Shown here piece by piece: positions 9,419 through 17,288 of a DNA stretch of 64,000 nucleotides (the first letter of the stretch is position 1; every line of letters begins with the position of its first letter). Position numbers and translations under genes: made by a program. Below the pieces are notes generated by a model that was given only the letters and a program-made list of their open reading frames with translations, was not told the DNA's origin and made no database searches. Source of the DNA: Nocardioides sp. LHD-245 (GTDB lineage: Bacteria; Actinomycetota; Actinomycetes; Propionibacteriales; Nocardioidaceae); NCBI RefSeq assembly GCF_030929495.1, contig NZ_JAVFWN010000002.1:434001-498000 (forward strand), read 5' to 3'.

Positions 9419-10093
9419 GTGACCAGCAGCAACGAGTCGATGAGTGAGCGCGTCGTCGCCGAGCTCCAACACCGGATCATCGTCGGCACCATCCCGGTGG
9501 GGACCTGGTTGCGGCACGACGCGATCGCGCAGGAGTTCGGGACCAGCCGGACCCCGGTGCGCGAGGCGCTCCGGATCATGGCCGCACAGGGGCTGGTGAC
9601 GATCGAGCCCAACCGCGGCGCACGGGTCAACGGGCAGTCGAGCCAGGACATGCGCGAGATCGGCGTGGTCCGAGCGGAGCTGGAGGGACTGGCCGCCTCA
9701 CTCGCGGCGGCCCACATCGACGACGCCCAGGCAGAGCGGATGACCGCCGCATGGCAGGACTTCAACGACGCGTTCGAGGACACCGGGCCAGGCGAGGAGC
9801 TCGCCGAACGCTGGATGGAGTCCAACGAGACGTTCCACTCCACCATCCTGGAGGCATCCGGCAACCGCTACCTGCAGCAGGCCATCGCCGACCTGCGCCG
9901 CAAGCTGCCGCACAACATCTCCTTCGGCGCGTACGCCGGCAGCTCGCGACTGATCGCGCGCAACATGGCAGAGCACCAAGCCATCGCGAATGCCATCCTC
10001 GCCCAGGACGCTGATCAGGCGCGCACCTTGATGAAAGGCCACATCCGCAGTTCGGTAGAGGCCGTGGCGCACTGGAACGAGCGGAGCACCTAG
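9419..10093 (+). CDS. GntR family regulator, FCD subfamily
   Basis: A 224-residue protein. The N-terminal winged helix-turn-helix reads LRHDAIAQEFGTSRTPVREA, with the GntR signature TSRTPVREALR. The C-terminal FCD ligand domain has the expected metal and ligand residues in FHSTILEASGN and EHQAI. FadR-class regulators of this kind usually repress catabolic operons until an organic acid or similar ligand binds. The GTG at 9419 has GAGGAG at a good distance. An upstream ATG (9332) overlaps the gamma-glutamyltransferase stop as ATGA and is a weaker alternative. Its stop overlaps the convergent hydrolase stop in the shared bases CTAG. It is the likely controller of the whole 0.66-12.5 kb cluster through sites A-D. 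Confidence 0.9.
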   Translation: MTSSNESMSERVVAELQHRIIVGTIPVGTWLRHDAIAQEFGTSRTPVREALRIMAAQGLVTIEPNRGARVNGQSSQDMREIGVVRAELEGLAASLAAAHIDDAQAERMTAAWQDFNDAFEDTGPGEELAERWMESNETFHSTILEASGNRYLQQAIADLRRKLPHNISFGAYAGSSRLIARNMAEHQAIANAILAQDADQARTLMKGHIRSSVEAVAHWNERST

Positions 10094-10983
10094 AGCGCGA
10101 GACGGTCAGCCCTGCGCAGGTGCTCGACGAGAACCGCTCCCACCGGGTCCGGCGCCTGCTGGTGGACCCAGTGCCCAGCCCCGTCGACCACGACCACCCG
10201 TAGGTCCGTGAACAGACTCGCATCGACCCGCATGAACCTCGCGACCGGATCCGTGCTGCCGGTCACGAACAGCGAGGGCACCTCGATGACCTGCCGGTCG
10301 CGCTCGGTCGCTGCGCGCCAATTGTCGTCGATGTTGCGGTAGTACTTCAGGCCGCCATCGAACCCGGTCCGCTGGAACACGGTGACGAGGTGCGCGAACA
10401 GATCCTCGCTCATCCACGCGGGCGGGTCGTTCCGTCCGCCGGGCCCGACGATCGCCTGGAAGTCGTCATGGAACGCCGCTGAGAGCGTCATCGCGGTGTC
10501 GCGTTCCAGCACCTGCTCGGCGATGCCCTCCGCCTGGAAGCGGACCTGGTAGAAGTCCTCCCCCAAGCGGCGGCGCAGGATCTCGATCGGGGGCGCCGGC
10601 GCGGGGCGCACGTACGGCACGCTCAGCCCGGCCAGGGAGAGGAGACGCTCCGGATGATCGACCCCCAGCGGCCACACGCACTGCGCGCCCCAGTCGTGCC
10701 CGACGACGTGCGCCCGATCGGCGCCTTCGTGATCGAGCAGGCCGATCAGGTCCCGTCCGACCTCGCGTGCGGTGTACGCCGACCGGTCGTCCGGCCGCGA
10801 GCTGTCGCCGTAGCCCCGCATGTCGGGCACGATCACGCGGTAGCCGGCGTCGACCAGGCGGGGCACCTGCTGGCGCCAGGTGACCCCGAGGTCGGGGAAG
10901 CCGTGCGCGAGGATCACCACGGGACCGTCACCGACCGCGGCGACCGCGAGCTCGACCCCGTTGACCCGCCAGACCTCGCTCAC
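10090..10983 (-). CDS. Alpha/beta hydrolase, epoxide hydrolase-like
   Basis: A 297-residue alpha/beta hydrolase. The oxyanion motif is HGFPD (27-31), the nucleophile is Asp97 in GHDWGA, a second acid sits in TGSTDPVARF and the histidine in DGAGHWVHQQ. An Asp nucleophile and this motif set fit soluble epoxide hydrolases and haloacid/haloalkane dehalogenase relatives rather than esterases. The start is a GTG that overlaps the cupin stop by four bases (GTGA), so the two are co-translated. Its end overlaps the convergent GntR gene. It probably hydrates an epoxide or removes a leaving group in the pathway encoded here. Confidence 0.8.
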   Translation of the reverse strand: MSEVWRVNGVELAVAAVGDGPVVILAHGFPDLGVTWRQQVPRLVDAGYRVIVPDMRGYGDSSRPDDRSAYTAREVGRDLIGLLDHEGADRAHVVGHDWGAQCVWPLGVDHPERLLSLAGLSVPYVRPAPAPPIEILRRRLGEDFYQVRFQAEGIAEQVLERDTAMTLSAAFHDDFQAIVGPGGRNDPPAWMSEDLFAHLVTVFQRTGFDGGLKYYRNIDDNWRAATERDRQVIEVPSLFVTGSTDPVARFMRVDASLFTDLRVVVVDGAGHWVHQQAPDPVGAVLVEHLRRADRLAL

Positions 10984-11372
10984 CAGTCGGTCTCCAGGCC
11001 GGGGATCACCCGACCGTTGTGCACCGGCGGCTGAGCGGTGGCGCTCCGGCTCCGCCCGAGCAGCTCGACGATGTAGTGCGTGCTGTCGGTGTCGCCGACA
11101 TTCGTGATCCAGTGGTCGGCCGGCAGCCCCTCGACACCCACCTCCCGATAGAGAACGAAGCCCTCGTCCGACGGCTGCCGGATCACGCCGTCGCCGCCTT
11201 GTTCGCGCGCCTCCATCTTCGACGGGTTGGCATACACCAGGACGTGGTCGTTCGCGTGCATGTGGGGCGAGCACGACTGGCCCGGCGACAGACGCATGCG
11301 CCACACGCGCACGACGTCGTTCTCGAACAGCAGGTCCGTCCCGACGGCTTGATTGCGGTCGTGATCGGTCAT
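10980..11372 (-). CDS. Cupin-domain protein
   Basis: A 130-residue single-domain cupin. The first cupin motif is visible as GQSCSPHMHANDHVLVY, with three histidines available for metal binding. The second motif region (HWITNVGDTDSTHYIVEL) carries another His. Small cupins act as isomerases, dioxygenases or ligand-binding proteins, and the function cannot be fixed here. The ATG follows GGAGGAG. It is the first gene of a two-gene operon with the epoxide-hydrolase-like gene, and its promoter region carries motif copies C and D. Confidence 0.75.
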   Translation of the reverse strand: MTDHDRNQAVGTDLLFENDVVRVWRMRLSPGQSCSPHMHANDHVLVYANPSKMEAREQGGDGVIRQPSDEGFVLYREVGVEGLPADHWITNVGDTDSTHYIVELLGRSRSATAQPPVHNGRVIPGLETDW

Positions 11373-11411
11373 CGGTGATCTCCTCCGTCAGTGGCATTCT
11401 GGCGACATCTC

Positions 11412-11446
11412 GATTGGATGCAGTACATTGATGATTGCATCTAATC
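11412..11446. promoter_or_regulatory. Putative GntR operators, sites C and D
   Basis: Two copies lie between the cupin operon and the aldolase gene. Site C (11412-11425) reads on the minus strand as TACTGCATCCAATC, with 11 of 14 positions as in site A. Site D (11433-11446) reads GATTGCATCTAATC, with 12 of 14, and is itself a GATT-N6-AATC dyad. Spacing between the copies is about two helix turns. The four copies together approach the palindrome GATTGSATSCAATC. Confidence 0.55.
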
Positions 11447-11468
11447 ACACGGGCGAAGGAGCAGCCAG

Positions 11469-11600
11469 ATGCAGGTCGGCATGGCGAGAAGCACCCACCA
11501 TCACGAGTATCTGGCCGCGGGCGCCTCGATCCGGGTACACCAGCTGATCCGCCAAGGGCACGACGCCGTCGATCGCCACAGGGGGCTCGCACATGGGTGA
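11469..11600 (+). CDS. Small ORF upstream of the aldolase (43 aa)
   Basis: An ATG at 11469 is preceded by GAAGGAG, the strongest ribosome-binding site in this interval, and opens a 43-codon frame (MQVGMARSTHHHEYLAAGAS...). The frame ends at 11600, overlapping the aldolase ATG at 11593 by eight bases. I do not recognise the peptide. It may be a coupled leader peptide, a real microprotein, or the N-terminal relic of a gene lost when the aldolase moved next to the promoter. The strong Shine-Dalgarno and the overlap are its only support. Confidence 0.35.
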   Translation: MQVGMARSTHHHEYLAAGASIRVHQLIRQGHDAVDRHRGLAHG

Positions 11601-12462
11601 GGTCCCCGTCTGGGGGATGGTGCTCACTCCCTTCACCGGTGGCGGCGCGGCCGTCGACCACGCGTCGCTCGCGGCGCACGTCCGAGCTCTCCTCGATCAG
11701 GGAGTGCACGGCCTCGTGGCGCTGGCGGTGATCGCAGAGCCCGCGGCGCTGTCCCGCGAGGAGCGCGGCGCCGTGCTGGACACGGTGCTCGACCACGCGC
11801 AGGACCGACCGGTCGTCGCCACCGTCATGGCGCTCGACGACGACGATCACGCCGCGGACCTACAGACCGTCGTCACTCCGCGAGCGGACCGCCTGGCCGG
11901 GCTCATGCTTCCGGTCCACTCGCCCGACCCCCGGGCTCTCACCGAGCGCCTCCGCACAGCCCACCAGAAGAGCCGGCTACCGATCTGGGTCCAGGACTAC
12001 CCGGGCCCGACAGGCGTCACGATCGCGCTCGACGACCTGGCCGGGGCCCTGGGTGCCGTGCCGTCGGTCGTCGCAGTGAAGTGTGAGGCCGCACCGACGT
12101 TCCTGCGCATCCATGAACTGGCCCGAGCGCTCCCCCAGCTGCGGCTGCTCAGCGGACTAGGTGGCGCCAACCTGGTTGAGGACCTCATCGCCGGCGCGAC
12201 CTCGATCGCCTGTGGGATCTCGCGACCCGTCGACCTCGTGGCCGCAGTCCGCGCCTGGGAGGTCAACGACCTGCCCGGCACGCGGGCAGCGGTCGCCAAG
12301 GTCTCGGCGCGCGTGGGCATCGAGACCCAGCCCGGCACGAGCATCGCAATCCGCAAGGAGCACTGGCGTCGAGCGGGGATCATCGCCGGCGCCGACGTCC
12401 GTCCTCCGCAGCTCGCCTACCCGGGCTTTCTGTCCGGGCTGAGCGACTCGCTCCTCCGGTGA
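11593..12462 (+). CDS. Dihydrodipicolinate synthase-family aldolase/hydro-lyase
   Basis: A 289-residue TIM-barrel protein of the DapA/NanA family. The Schiff-base lysine is Lys163 in VVAVKCEAAP and the partner tyrosine is in VQDYPGPTG (Tyr136). The usual N-terminal GTTGE pyruvate-binding motif appears altered (LVALAVIAEPAALS), so it is unlikely to be lysine-pathway DapA. Family members split or join 2-oxo acids by aldol chemistry or dehydrate them. It is divergent from the cupin operon, under sites C and D, and probably releases pyruvate or a similar oxo acid near the end of the pathway. Confidence 0.8.
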   Translation: MGEVPVWGMVLTPFTGGGAAVDHASLAAHVRALLDQGVHGLVALAVIAEPAALSREERGAVLDTVLDHAQDRPVVATVMALDDDDHAADLQTVVTPRADRLAGLMLPVHSPDPRALTERLRTAHQKSRLPIWVQDYPGPTGVTIALDDLAGALGAVPSVVAVKCEAAPTFLRIHELARALPQLRLLSGLGGANLVEDLIAGATSIACGISRPVDLVAAVRAWEVNDLPGTRAAVAKVSARVGIETQPGTSIAIRKEHWRRAGIIAGADVRPPQLAYPGFLSGLSDSLLR

Positions 12463-12566
12463 CACAGCGGACTCCTCGACGTCCGCCCGTACCCGCCGAC
12501 GGCCGTCCGCGGTGCGGCTCGCCGCAAGACCCTCCTTCGCACCTGCGGCCATGAATACGCCCAGAT

Positions 12567-12698
12567 GTCGTTGAGACCCCGGCCCAGCACCGCCTCCAGC
12601 AGCTGGCGGAACCGGATGAAGTCGAACGACGAGGCCCCGGTGGGTGCGTCGACGACCAGGTCGATGTCGGAGTCGGCGCGCATCGCGATACTCCGCCA
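12567..12698 (-). pseudogene. Nucleotidyltransferase-domain remnant
   Basis: A short frame reads RSIAMRADSDIDLVVDAP and then FDFIRFRQLLEAVLGR. This is the active-site region of MNT/DNA polymerase beta-like nucleotidyltransferases (DSDIDL pattern). The glycine/serine loop upstream is lost behind a stop codon and the downstream sequence loses similarity, so only about 40 codons survive. Such proteins are usually antitoxins of HEPN/MNT pairs and are frequent at island edges. No partner is visible. The rest of 12463-12860 shows nothing recognisable. Confidence 0.5.
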
Positions 12699-12862
12699 GC
12701 AAGGTCATAAAGACGCCTTATCAGCGTCCGAAGCGGTCCCGTCGCGTCAGCTGCACCGCTGGGTTCCCCGGTGCCGCCGGAGGTGGCGCGGATCCGAGAA
12801 GTCACTCGCTCGAGGCACCAGCGAGGTCAGCGCGACACGGTGAAGTGTCGAGCAAAAGACGA

Positions 12863-12904
12863 GACAGGGTTCCGTCTCCTCGTGAGAGGTTCCAGAACCC
12901 TGTC
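12863..12904 (-). terminator. Hairpin after tRNA-Ala
   Basis: A ten-base perfect inverted repeat, GACAGGGTTC (12863-12872) and GAACCCTGTC (12895-12904), encloses a second hairpin CCTC-GTGA-GAGG. It lies just beyond the 3' end of the tRNA-Ala gene and probably ends its transcript. No U-run is visible, as is usual in this group. Confidence 0.55.
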
Positions 12905-12919
12905 GCTGACCTGCGTACT

Positions 12920-12995
12920 TGGTGGAGGTGAGGGGATTCGAACCCCTGACCTTCTCATTGCGAACGAGACGCGCTACCAACTGCGCCACACCCCC
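12920..12995 (-). tRNA. tRNA-Ala(CGC)
   Basis: Cloverleaf read from the minus strand. The acceptor GGGGGTG pairs with CACCTCC and includes the G3-U70 wobble that identifies alanine tRNA. The D arm is GCGC...GCGC, the anticodon loop TTCGCAA gives anticodon CGC, and the T arm AGGGGTTCGAATCCCCT is perfect. Discriminator A is at 12923 and an encoded CCA ends at 12920. The 3' end faces the accessory block at 1-12.5 kb. Confidence 0.95.
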
Positions 12996-13047
12996 AAGCG
13001 AGGAGAAACGCTAGCACCCAGGTCGTGCGGCGTCCGAATCGGGATGC

Positions 13048-13338
13048 TCAGTCACGGTCGTCGTCGGCGTGGCCGGCGGGGCGCGGGTGGTCGTCGCCGT
13101 GCGGGCCACGGTCGGCCTGGGAGCTCCCGCGCGGCTTGGGCGGGTCCTCGAAGGTCGTGGACTGGCCGCGGGCGGACGCGCCGCCGAAGGGGCTCTCCTC
13201 GATCGCCTCCTCCGGGTCGCCGCCTTGGGTGTCGGGCGAGACGGCGGTGGCGGAGTCGGCGTACTTCTTCTCCTGCTCGCGCGTCTGCTGGGCGGCCTGG
13301 CGGTCGGCGGCGGTGCCCTCGTCCTCGTCGTGACTCAT
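13048..13338 (-). CDS. Small acidic hypothetical protein
   Basis: A 96-residue, highly charged, low-complexity protein (MSHDEDEGTAADRQAAQQTR, later ESPFGGASARGQS) with no hydrophobic segment and no recognisable domain. It probably stays unfolded or forms helices in the cytoplasm. Codon use fits the neighbours (third-position G/C). It follows the SepX/GlpR gene on the same strand after 50 bases and may be co-transcribed with it. Function unknown. Confidence 0.55.
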   Translation of the reverse strand: MSHDEDEGTAADRQAAQQTREQEKKYADSATAVSPDTQGGDPEEAIEESPFGGASARGQSTTFEDPPKPRGSSQADRGPHGDDHPRPAGHADDDRD

Positions 13339-13388
13339 GGCTGGGCGTTACCCCCGGCTGGGAAGCCCATCCGGGACGGTCAGGAACC

Positions 13389-14318
13389 TCAGGAGCCGGT
13401 GGCGCGGCGCTGCTGCTCGGCCTCGGCGGCGGAGTCGGCCTGGGCGCGCTGGGCGTCGGCCTCCCGGGCGAGCTGGGAGTCGGCCTCGTTGCGGCCCGAG
13501 CTCCACACGCCGGTGGAGTCGAGGTCGATGGTGCGGACCGTGCGGCCCGCGGGTGCCTTCGCGACGTACGTCGGCAGGGGGACGGAGACCGGTGCCCAGC
13601 CGTCCTCGACGACCTCGGCAGCAGACTCGTCGAGCACCTCGGCCGTGACGACGGGGATCTCGTCGGTGTCGTCGCGCAGCTCGCCGAACGGGCCCTCGCC
13701 GGCGTCGAGGTCGGGCTCGGTCGCGGCGTCCTCGTCCGCGAGAGCCTCGTCGGCGAGCGTCGTACGACGCCGCCGGACCGGGGCGACGCGGGCGGCACGC
13801 TCGCGCTTGACCATGATCCGGCAGGCCACCAACCAGGCGGCCATCAGGCCCACCGGGGCGGCGAGCCAGGCCCACGCGACGACCTTGCCGATGGCCAGGC
13901 CGGTGACGACCACGACGGCGAGGAGCAGGACGTTGAAGACCCGGCGGCGCCGGGCTGCGGCGCGGCGGGCCGCGGGGCGGTCGGCCGGACGGGAGGCGCG
14001 CGGCGCAGGGGTGGGCGCCGCGGGCTCCGCATCGGTCTCGCCGGAGGACTCCTCGGCGGCCTCGGCGGGCACCGTCTTCTCCTCGACCCGGGACTCCTGC
14101 ACGGCCGGACGATCCTTGGCCGCCGGGCGGTCCTTCTCGACGAGCTCGGCCTCGGTGGCGGACACCGCCTCGCGCCGGGCGAGCACACGCAGTCGGTCGG
14201 AGAAGCCCTCGACCGAACGGCTGGAGGCGTCCTCCTCGTGGTGCCGCAGCGCCTTCGGGACGAGGTAGACAGCCCACGCCACGAACAAGGCGACGAAGAT
14301 CAGTGAGCTGAGGTCCAC
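13389..14318 (-). CDS. sepX: Divisome membrane protein SepX/GlpR
   Basis: A 309-residue protein. An N-terminal membrane helix (MDLSSLIFVALFVAWAVYLV) is followed by the diagnostic PKALRHHEE. A long charged linker comes next, then two more hydrophobic helices near residues 135-175 and a hydrophilic C-terminal tail. This is the actinobacterial SepX/GlpR family, described in Streptomyces (SepX) and Corynebacterium (GlpR) as a divisome component. In Corynebacterium GlpR partners Glp, a MoeA-like gephyrin homologue. Here the MoeA-like gene lies in the neighbouring operon, so the pairing is conserved. The gene is separated from that operon by a terminator hairpin at 14396-14424 and likely has its own promoter. 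Confidence 0.85.
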   Translation of the reverse strand: MDLSSLIFVALFVAWAVYLVPKALRHHEEDASSRSVEGFSDRLRVLARREAVSATEAELVEKDRPAAKDRPAVQESRVEEKTVPAEAAEESSGETDAEPAAPTPAPRASRPADRPAARRAAARRRRVFNVLLLAVVVVTGLAIGKVVAWAWLAAPVGLMAAWLVACRIMVKRERAARVAPVRRRRTTLADEALADEDAATEPDLDAGEGPFGELRDDTDEIPVVTAEVLDESAAEVVEDGWAPVSVPLPTYVAKAPAGRTVRTIDLDSTGVWSSGRNEADSQLAREADAQRAQADSAAEAEQQRRATGS

Positions 14319-14395
14319 ACCGAGAGGTTAGGAGCGCTACCTCAGGACGGGGCGCATGTCCATCGGTGTGTCACAGATTGATTCGTGTGACGCAT

Positions 14396-14424
14396 GTGAT
14401 TTGCCGGTCCCCCCGGCAGATCAC
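14396..14424 (-). terminator. Terminator of the Moco/UDP-glucose operon
   Basis: A 12-bp hairpin whose arms at 14396-14407 and 14413-14424 (GTGATTTGCCGG against CCGGCAGATCAC, one G-U pair) enclose a five-base loop. It begins two bases after the acetyltransferase stop, exactly where a minus-strand terminator is expected. Confidence 0.7.
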
Positions 14425-14425
14425 C

Positions 14426-15055
14426 CTAAGCCTCGCCTCCGGCGGATCGCTCGAGCCGGATCAGGACGCCGCGGGGTGCCTCCTCGCGGGTGACCGCGAA
14501 GATCCGGTGGTCGCGCCACTCGCCGTCGATGTGCAGGAAGTACGGCGCGTAGCCGATCTCGCGGATGCCGAGCTTCTCGACCACCCGCAGGGAGTTGGTG
14601 TTCTCGGGGCGGATGCAGATCTCGATGCGGTGCAGGCCACCGAGGAAGAAGCAGTGGTCGATCACCATCGCGACCGCGCGCGGGATCACGCCGCGGCCGG
14701 CGTACTGCTGGTCGATCCAGTAGCCGACCGACGCGAACTGCGCCGATCCGCGCACGATGTTGTTGACGCTGACCTGACCGGCGAAGACGCCGTCGACCTC
14801 CACCACGAAGGGGTACGTCGTCCCGCGGCGCGCGGCCCGGCGCAGCCGCTTGACCAGCGCCCGGAAGGACGTGGGCCGCGCGTCGGAGCCCGGCGGGGCG
14901 GTGGCGTCCCAGGGCCCCAGCCACAGCGCGTTGCGGCGCCGGGCGGTGCGCCAGGCGCGGGCGTCGCCGCGGGCGATCGGGCGGAGCCGGACGACCGGGT
15001 CGGTGCCGGAGATCAGCTCGTTGGGCCAGGCGCGTCCGGGGACGCCGACGACCAT
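14426..15055 (-). CDS. GNAT acetyltransferase, RimJ/RimL type
   Basis: An acetyl-CoA-dependent N-acetyltransferase of about 210 residues. The acetyl-CoA loop is seen as QQYAGRGVIPRAVAMVIDHC, followed by the RIEICIRPENTNSLRVVEKL segment typical of RimJ/RimL proteins that acetylate N-termini. It is the last gene of the operon. The ATG at 15055 is chosen. A TTG at 15094, overlapping the MogA stop as TTGA with GGGAG six bases upstream, is a serious alternative that would add 13 residues. A RimJ-like gene between the MoeA/Glp and GlpR genes is also the order in Corynebacterium. Confidence 0.8.
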   Translation of the reverse strand: MVVGVPGRAWPNELISGTDPVVRLRPIARGDARAWRTARRRNALWLGPWDATAPPGSDARPTSFRALVKRLRRAARRGTTYPFVVEVDGVFAGQVSVNNIVRGSAQFASVGYWIDQQYAGRGVIPRAVAMVIDHCFFLGGLHRIEICIRPENTNSLRVVEKLGIREIGYAPYFLHIDGEWRDHRIFAVTREEAPRGVLIRLERSAGGEA

Positions 15056-15090
15056 CCGCTCCCGCGGGCTCCCGTCGGGCCGGGCCTCGT

Positions 15091-15594
15091 TCAATGGTCG
15101 CTCCCGACGATCTGCTCGACGGCGTGCAGCAGGACCGGCTCGAGGACGGCGAGCGCGTCCTTGACCCCGCCACGCGAGCCGGGCAGGTTGACGACCAGGG
15201 CGGACCCCGCGACGCCCGCCAACCCCCGCGACAACACCGCCGTCGGCACGCCCTTCGCGACCCCGGCCGCGCGGATCGCCTCGGCCAGGCCAGGGACCTC
15301 CCGGTCGAGCAGGGGCCGGGTCACCTCGGGGGTGCGGTCGGTGGGGGTCAGACCGGTGCCGCCGGTGGTGAGGACCACCCGCGCCCCGTCGCGGACGGCG
15401 AGGGCGATCGCCGCGCCGACCGGCTCGCCGTCGGGGCGGACCACGGGGTCGCCGACCACGAAGCCCCACGAGCGCAGGGCGTCGACGATCAGCGGTCCGG
15501 TCGTGTCCTCGTAGACGCCGGCGGCGGCACGGTTCGACGCCACGACCACGACGGCCAGGTAGTCCGACGCCCCGGCTCCGACGGGATCGCTCAT
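15091..15594 (-). CDS. Molybdopterin adenylyltransferase, MogA/MoaB family
   Basis: A 167-residue protein. The molybdopterin-binding motif is TTGGTGLTPTDRTPE and the C-terminal motif is NLPGSRGGVKDAL. It activates molybdopterin by adenylation before metal insertion. Its ATG overlaps the moaC stop (ATGA). It sits in the Moco operon order moeA-moaC-mog. Whether it should be named mog or moaB cannot be decided from sequence alone. Confidence 0.9.
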   Translation of the reverse strand: MSDPVGAGASDYLAVVVVASNRAAAGVYEDTTGPLIVDALRSWGFVVGDPVVRPDGEPVGAAIALAVRDGARVVLTTGGTGLTPTDRTPEVTRPLLDREVPGLAEAIRAAGVAKGVPTAVLSRGLAGVAGSALVVNLPGSRGGVKDALAVLEPVLLHAVEQIVGSDH

Positions 15595-16070
15595 CGCGAC
15601 CAGTCCCCCGACTTCCCGCCGGTCTTGGTCTCGACCCGGACGTCGGTGATCACGGCCCCCTTGTCGACGGCCTTGACCATGTCGACGACGGTGAGCGCGG
15701 CGACCGACACCGCGGTCAGCGCCTCCATCTCGACGCCGGTCCGGTCGGTGGTCCTGACGCTCGCGGCGATCTCGACGGCATCGTCGGCGACGGTCAGGTC
15801 GACCGTCACGCCCGAGATCGACAGCGGGTGGCACAACGGGACCAGCGCGGGGGTCTGCTTGGCCCCCATGATCCCGGCGATCCGCGCGACCGCGAGCGCG
15901 TCGCCCTTGGGCACGCCCTCGCCGCGCAGCAGCCGCACGACCTCGGGCGACACGAGCACCCGCCCCGACGCCGTCGCGACCCGATGGGTCACGTCCTTCG
16001 CCGATACGTCGACCATCCGGGCGGCGCCGGAGGCGTCGACGTGGGTCAGCCGGGCCTGCTCGTCAGCCAT
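15591..16070 (-). CDS. moaC: Cyclic pyranopterin monophosphate synthase MoaC
   Basis: A 159-residue protein with the family motifs VPLCHPLSISG, GVEMEALTAVSVAALTVVDM and a catalytic lysine in AVDKGAVI. It completes the first step of molybdenum cofactor synthesis together with MoaA, which is not in the window. A short gap separates it from moeA upstream, and its stop overlaps the MogA start. Length and motifs are complete, so it should be functional. Confidence 0.95.
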   Translation of the reverse strand: MADEQARLTHVDASGAARMVDVSAKDVTHRVATASGRVLVSPEVVRLLRGEGVPKGDALAVARIAGIMGAKQTPALVPLCHPLSISGVTVDLTVADDAVEIAASVRTTDRTGVEMEALTAVSVAALTVVDMVKAVDKGAVITDVRVETKTGGKSGDWSR

Positions 16071-16088
16071 GGGGCTCCTCGGTTTCGC

Positions 16089-17288
16089 TCACAACAGCAC
16101 CTCGATCGACCGCCCGGCGGCCAGCTCGCCCCCCACCGGAGGTACGACCATCAGCACCTCGGCCTGGGCGAGCAGCCGCTGGGAGTGCCCGGCATGGCCG
16201 GGCAGGGGGACGACGTGGCCATTCTCGTCGTAGACGCCGGGCAGCACCACCGTGCGGTCCCCCGCCGCGACGGGTACGCCGAGCGGGGCACGTCGCGTCG
16301 CGGCACCCGCGGCGCCGCCGAGCCGGGCCAGTGCCTCCCGCCCGAACAGGAGGAAGGCGGCGTACGCCGCGATGGGCGTGCCGGGCAGGGTGAGGACGGG
16401 GACCTGGCGGCCGTCGCTCGCCCGCACGCGGCCGAAGCCCTGCGGACGCCCGGGCTTCAGGGCGACCGGCCCGAACCAGAAGCCGTCCGTCCCGGCCAGC
16501 GCCGCCTTGACGACGTCGTGGTCGCCGGCGGAGATGCCGCCCGTGGTGACGACGAGGTCGCTGACCTCGGCGGCCGCGGCCAGCATCGAGCGGAAGCCGT
16601 CGGGGTCGTCGGGGGCGGGACCGTGGGCGGTCGCCACCGCTCCCTCGGCCCGGCCCGCCGCCAGCAGCGTCCGGGTGTTGCTGTCGGGGATCTGGCCGCC
16701 GACGAGCTCCGCTCCGGTGGCGATCACCCCGAGCCGGGGTCGCGGCCGGACCGCGACCTCGGCGACGCCCATCGAGGTGAGCAGCCCGAGCTGCGCGGCG
16801 CCGAGGCGGGTGCCGGCCCGCAGCGCGACCTCTCCCGCCCCGACGTCCTCGCCCTGGCGCCGGACATGTCGGCCGGCGCCGGCCGACCGCTCCACGCGGA
16901 CCGGGTCGGTGCCCGTCGTCCACTCGAACGGGATGACCAGGTCGGCGCCGGCGGGGACCGGCGCGCCCGTCATGATCCGGTACGCAGCGCCCGCGGGCAG
17001 GTCCGGCGGGGCGGGATCGCCGGCGGCGACCACGCCCACGACGGGAAGCTCCACGGGCGGCGCGACGACCTCCGCGGCGCGTACCGCGAAGCCGTCCATC
17101 GCCGCGTGGTCGAAGGGCGGCACCGCGAGGGCCGCGGCGACGTCGGCCGCGAGCACGCGGCCTCGCGCCTCGTCGACCGGCAGCGATTCGGACCGGTCGA
17201 GCGGGGCGACGCCGGCGCGTATCCGGGCCCGGTGGTCCGCGACGGACGCGGATCTGCCCGCCGGACCGGATCCGGAGGGGTCAGTCAT
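16089..17288 (-). CDS. moeA: MoeA / gephyrin-like protein (Glp)
   Basis: A 399-residue MoeA-family protein. It has the N-terminal domain pattern PPFDHAAMDGFAVRA, the MGAP-type loop RIMTGAPVPAGAD, the molybdopterin-binding motif TTGGISAGDHDVVKAAL, PGTPIAAYAAF, and a C-terminal domain. MoeA inserts molybdate into adenylated molybdopterin. In Corynebacterium a homologue (Glp) has been recruited to the divisome with GlpR, and this gene has the same neighbourhood, so it may do either or both. Its ATG overlaps the pyrophosphorylase stop by eight bases. Confidence 0.93.
   Translation of the reverse strand: MTDPSGSGPAGRSASVADHRARIRAGVAPLDRSESLPVDEARGRVLAADVAAALAVPPFDHAAMDGFAVRAAEVVAPPVELPVVGVVAAGDPAPPDLPAGAAYRIMTGAPVPAGADLVIPFEWTTGTDPVRVERSAGAGRHVRRQGEDVGAGEVALRAGTRLGAAQLGLLTSMGVAEVAVRPRPRLGVIATGAELVGGQIPDSNTRTLLAAGRAEGAVATAHGPAPDDPDGFRSMLAAAAEVSDLVVTTGGISAGDHDVVKAALAGTDGFWFGPVALKPGRPQGFGRVRASDGRQVPVLTLPGTPIAAYAAFLLFGREALARLGGAAGAATRRAPLGVPVAAGDRTVVLPGVYDENGHVVPLPGHAGHSQRLLAQAEVLMVVPPVGGELAAGRSIEVLL

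Noticed and set aside
14370..14395. TCACA...TGTGA pattern as a CRP-type site
   Set aside because: The half-sites are in the reverse order of the CRP consensus and the spacing does not fit; the neighbouring hairpin explains the region better.
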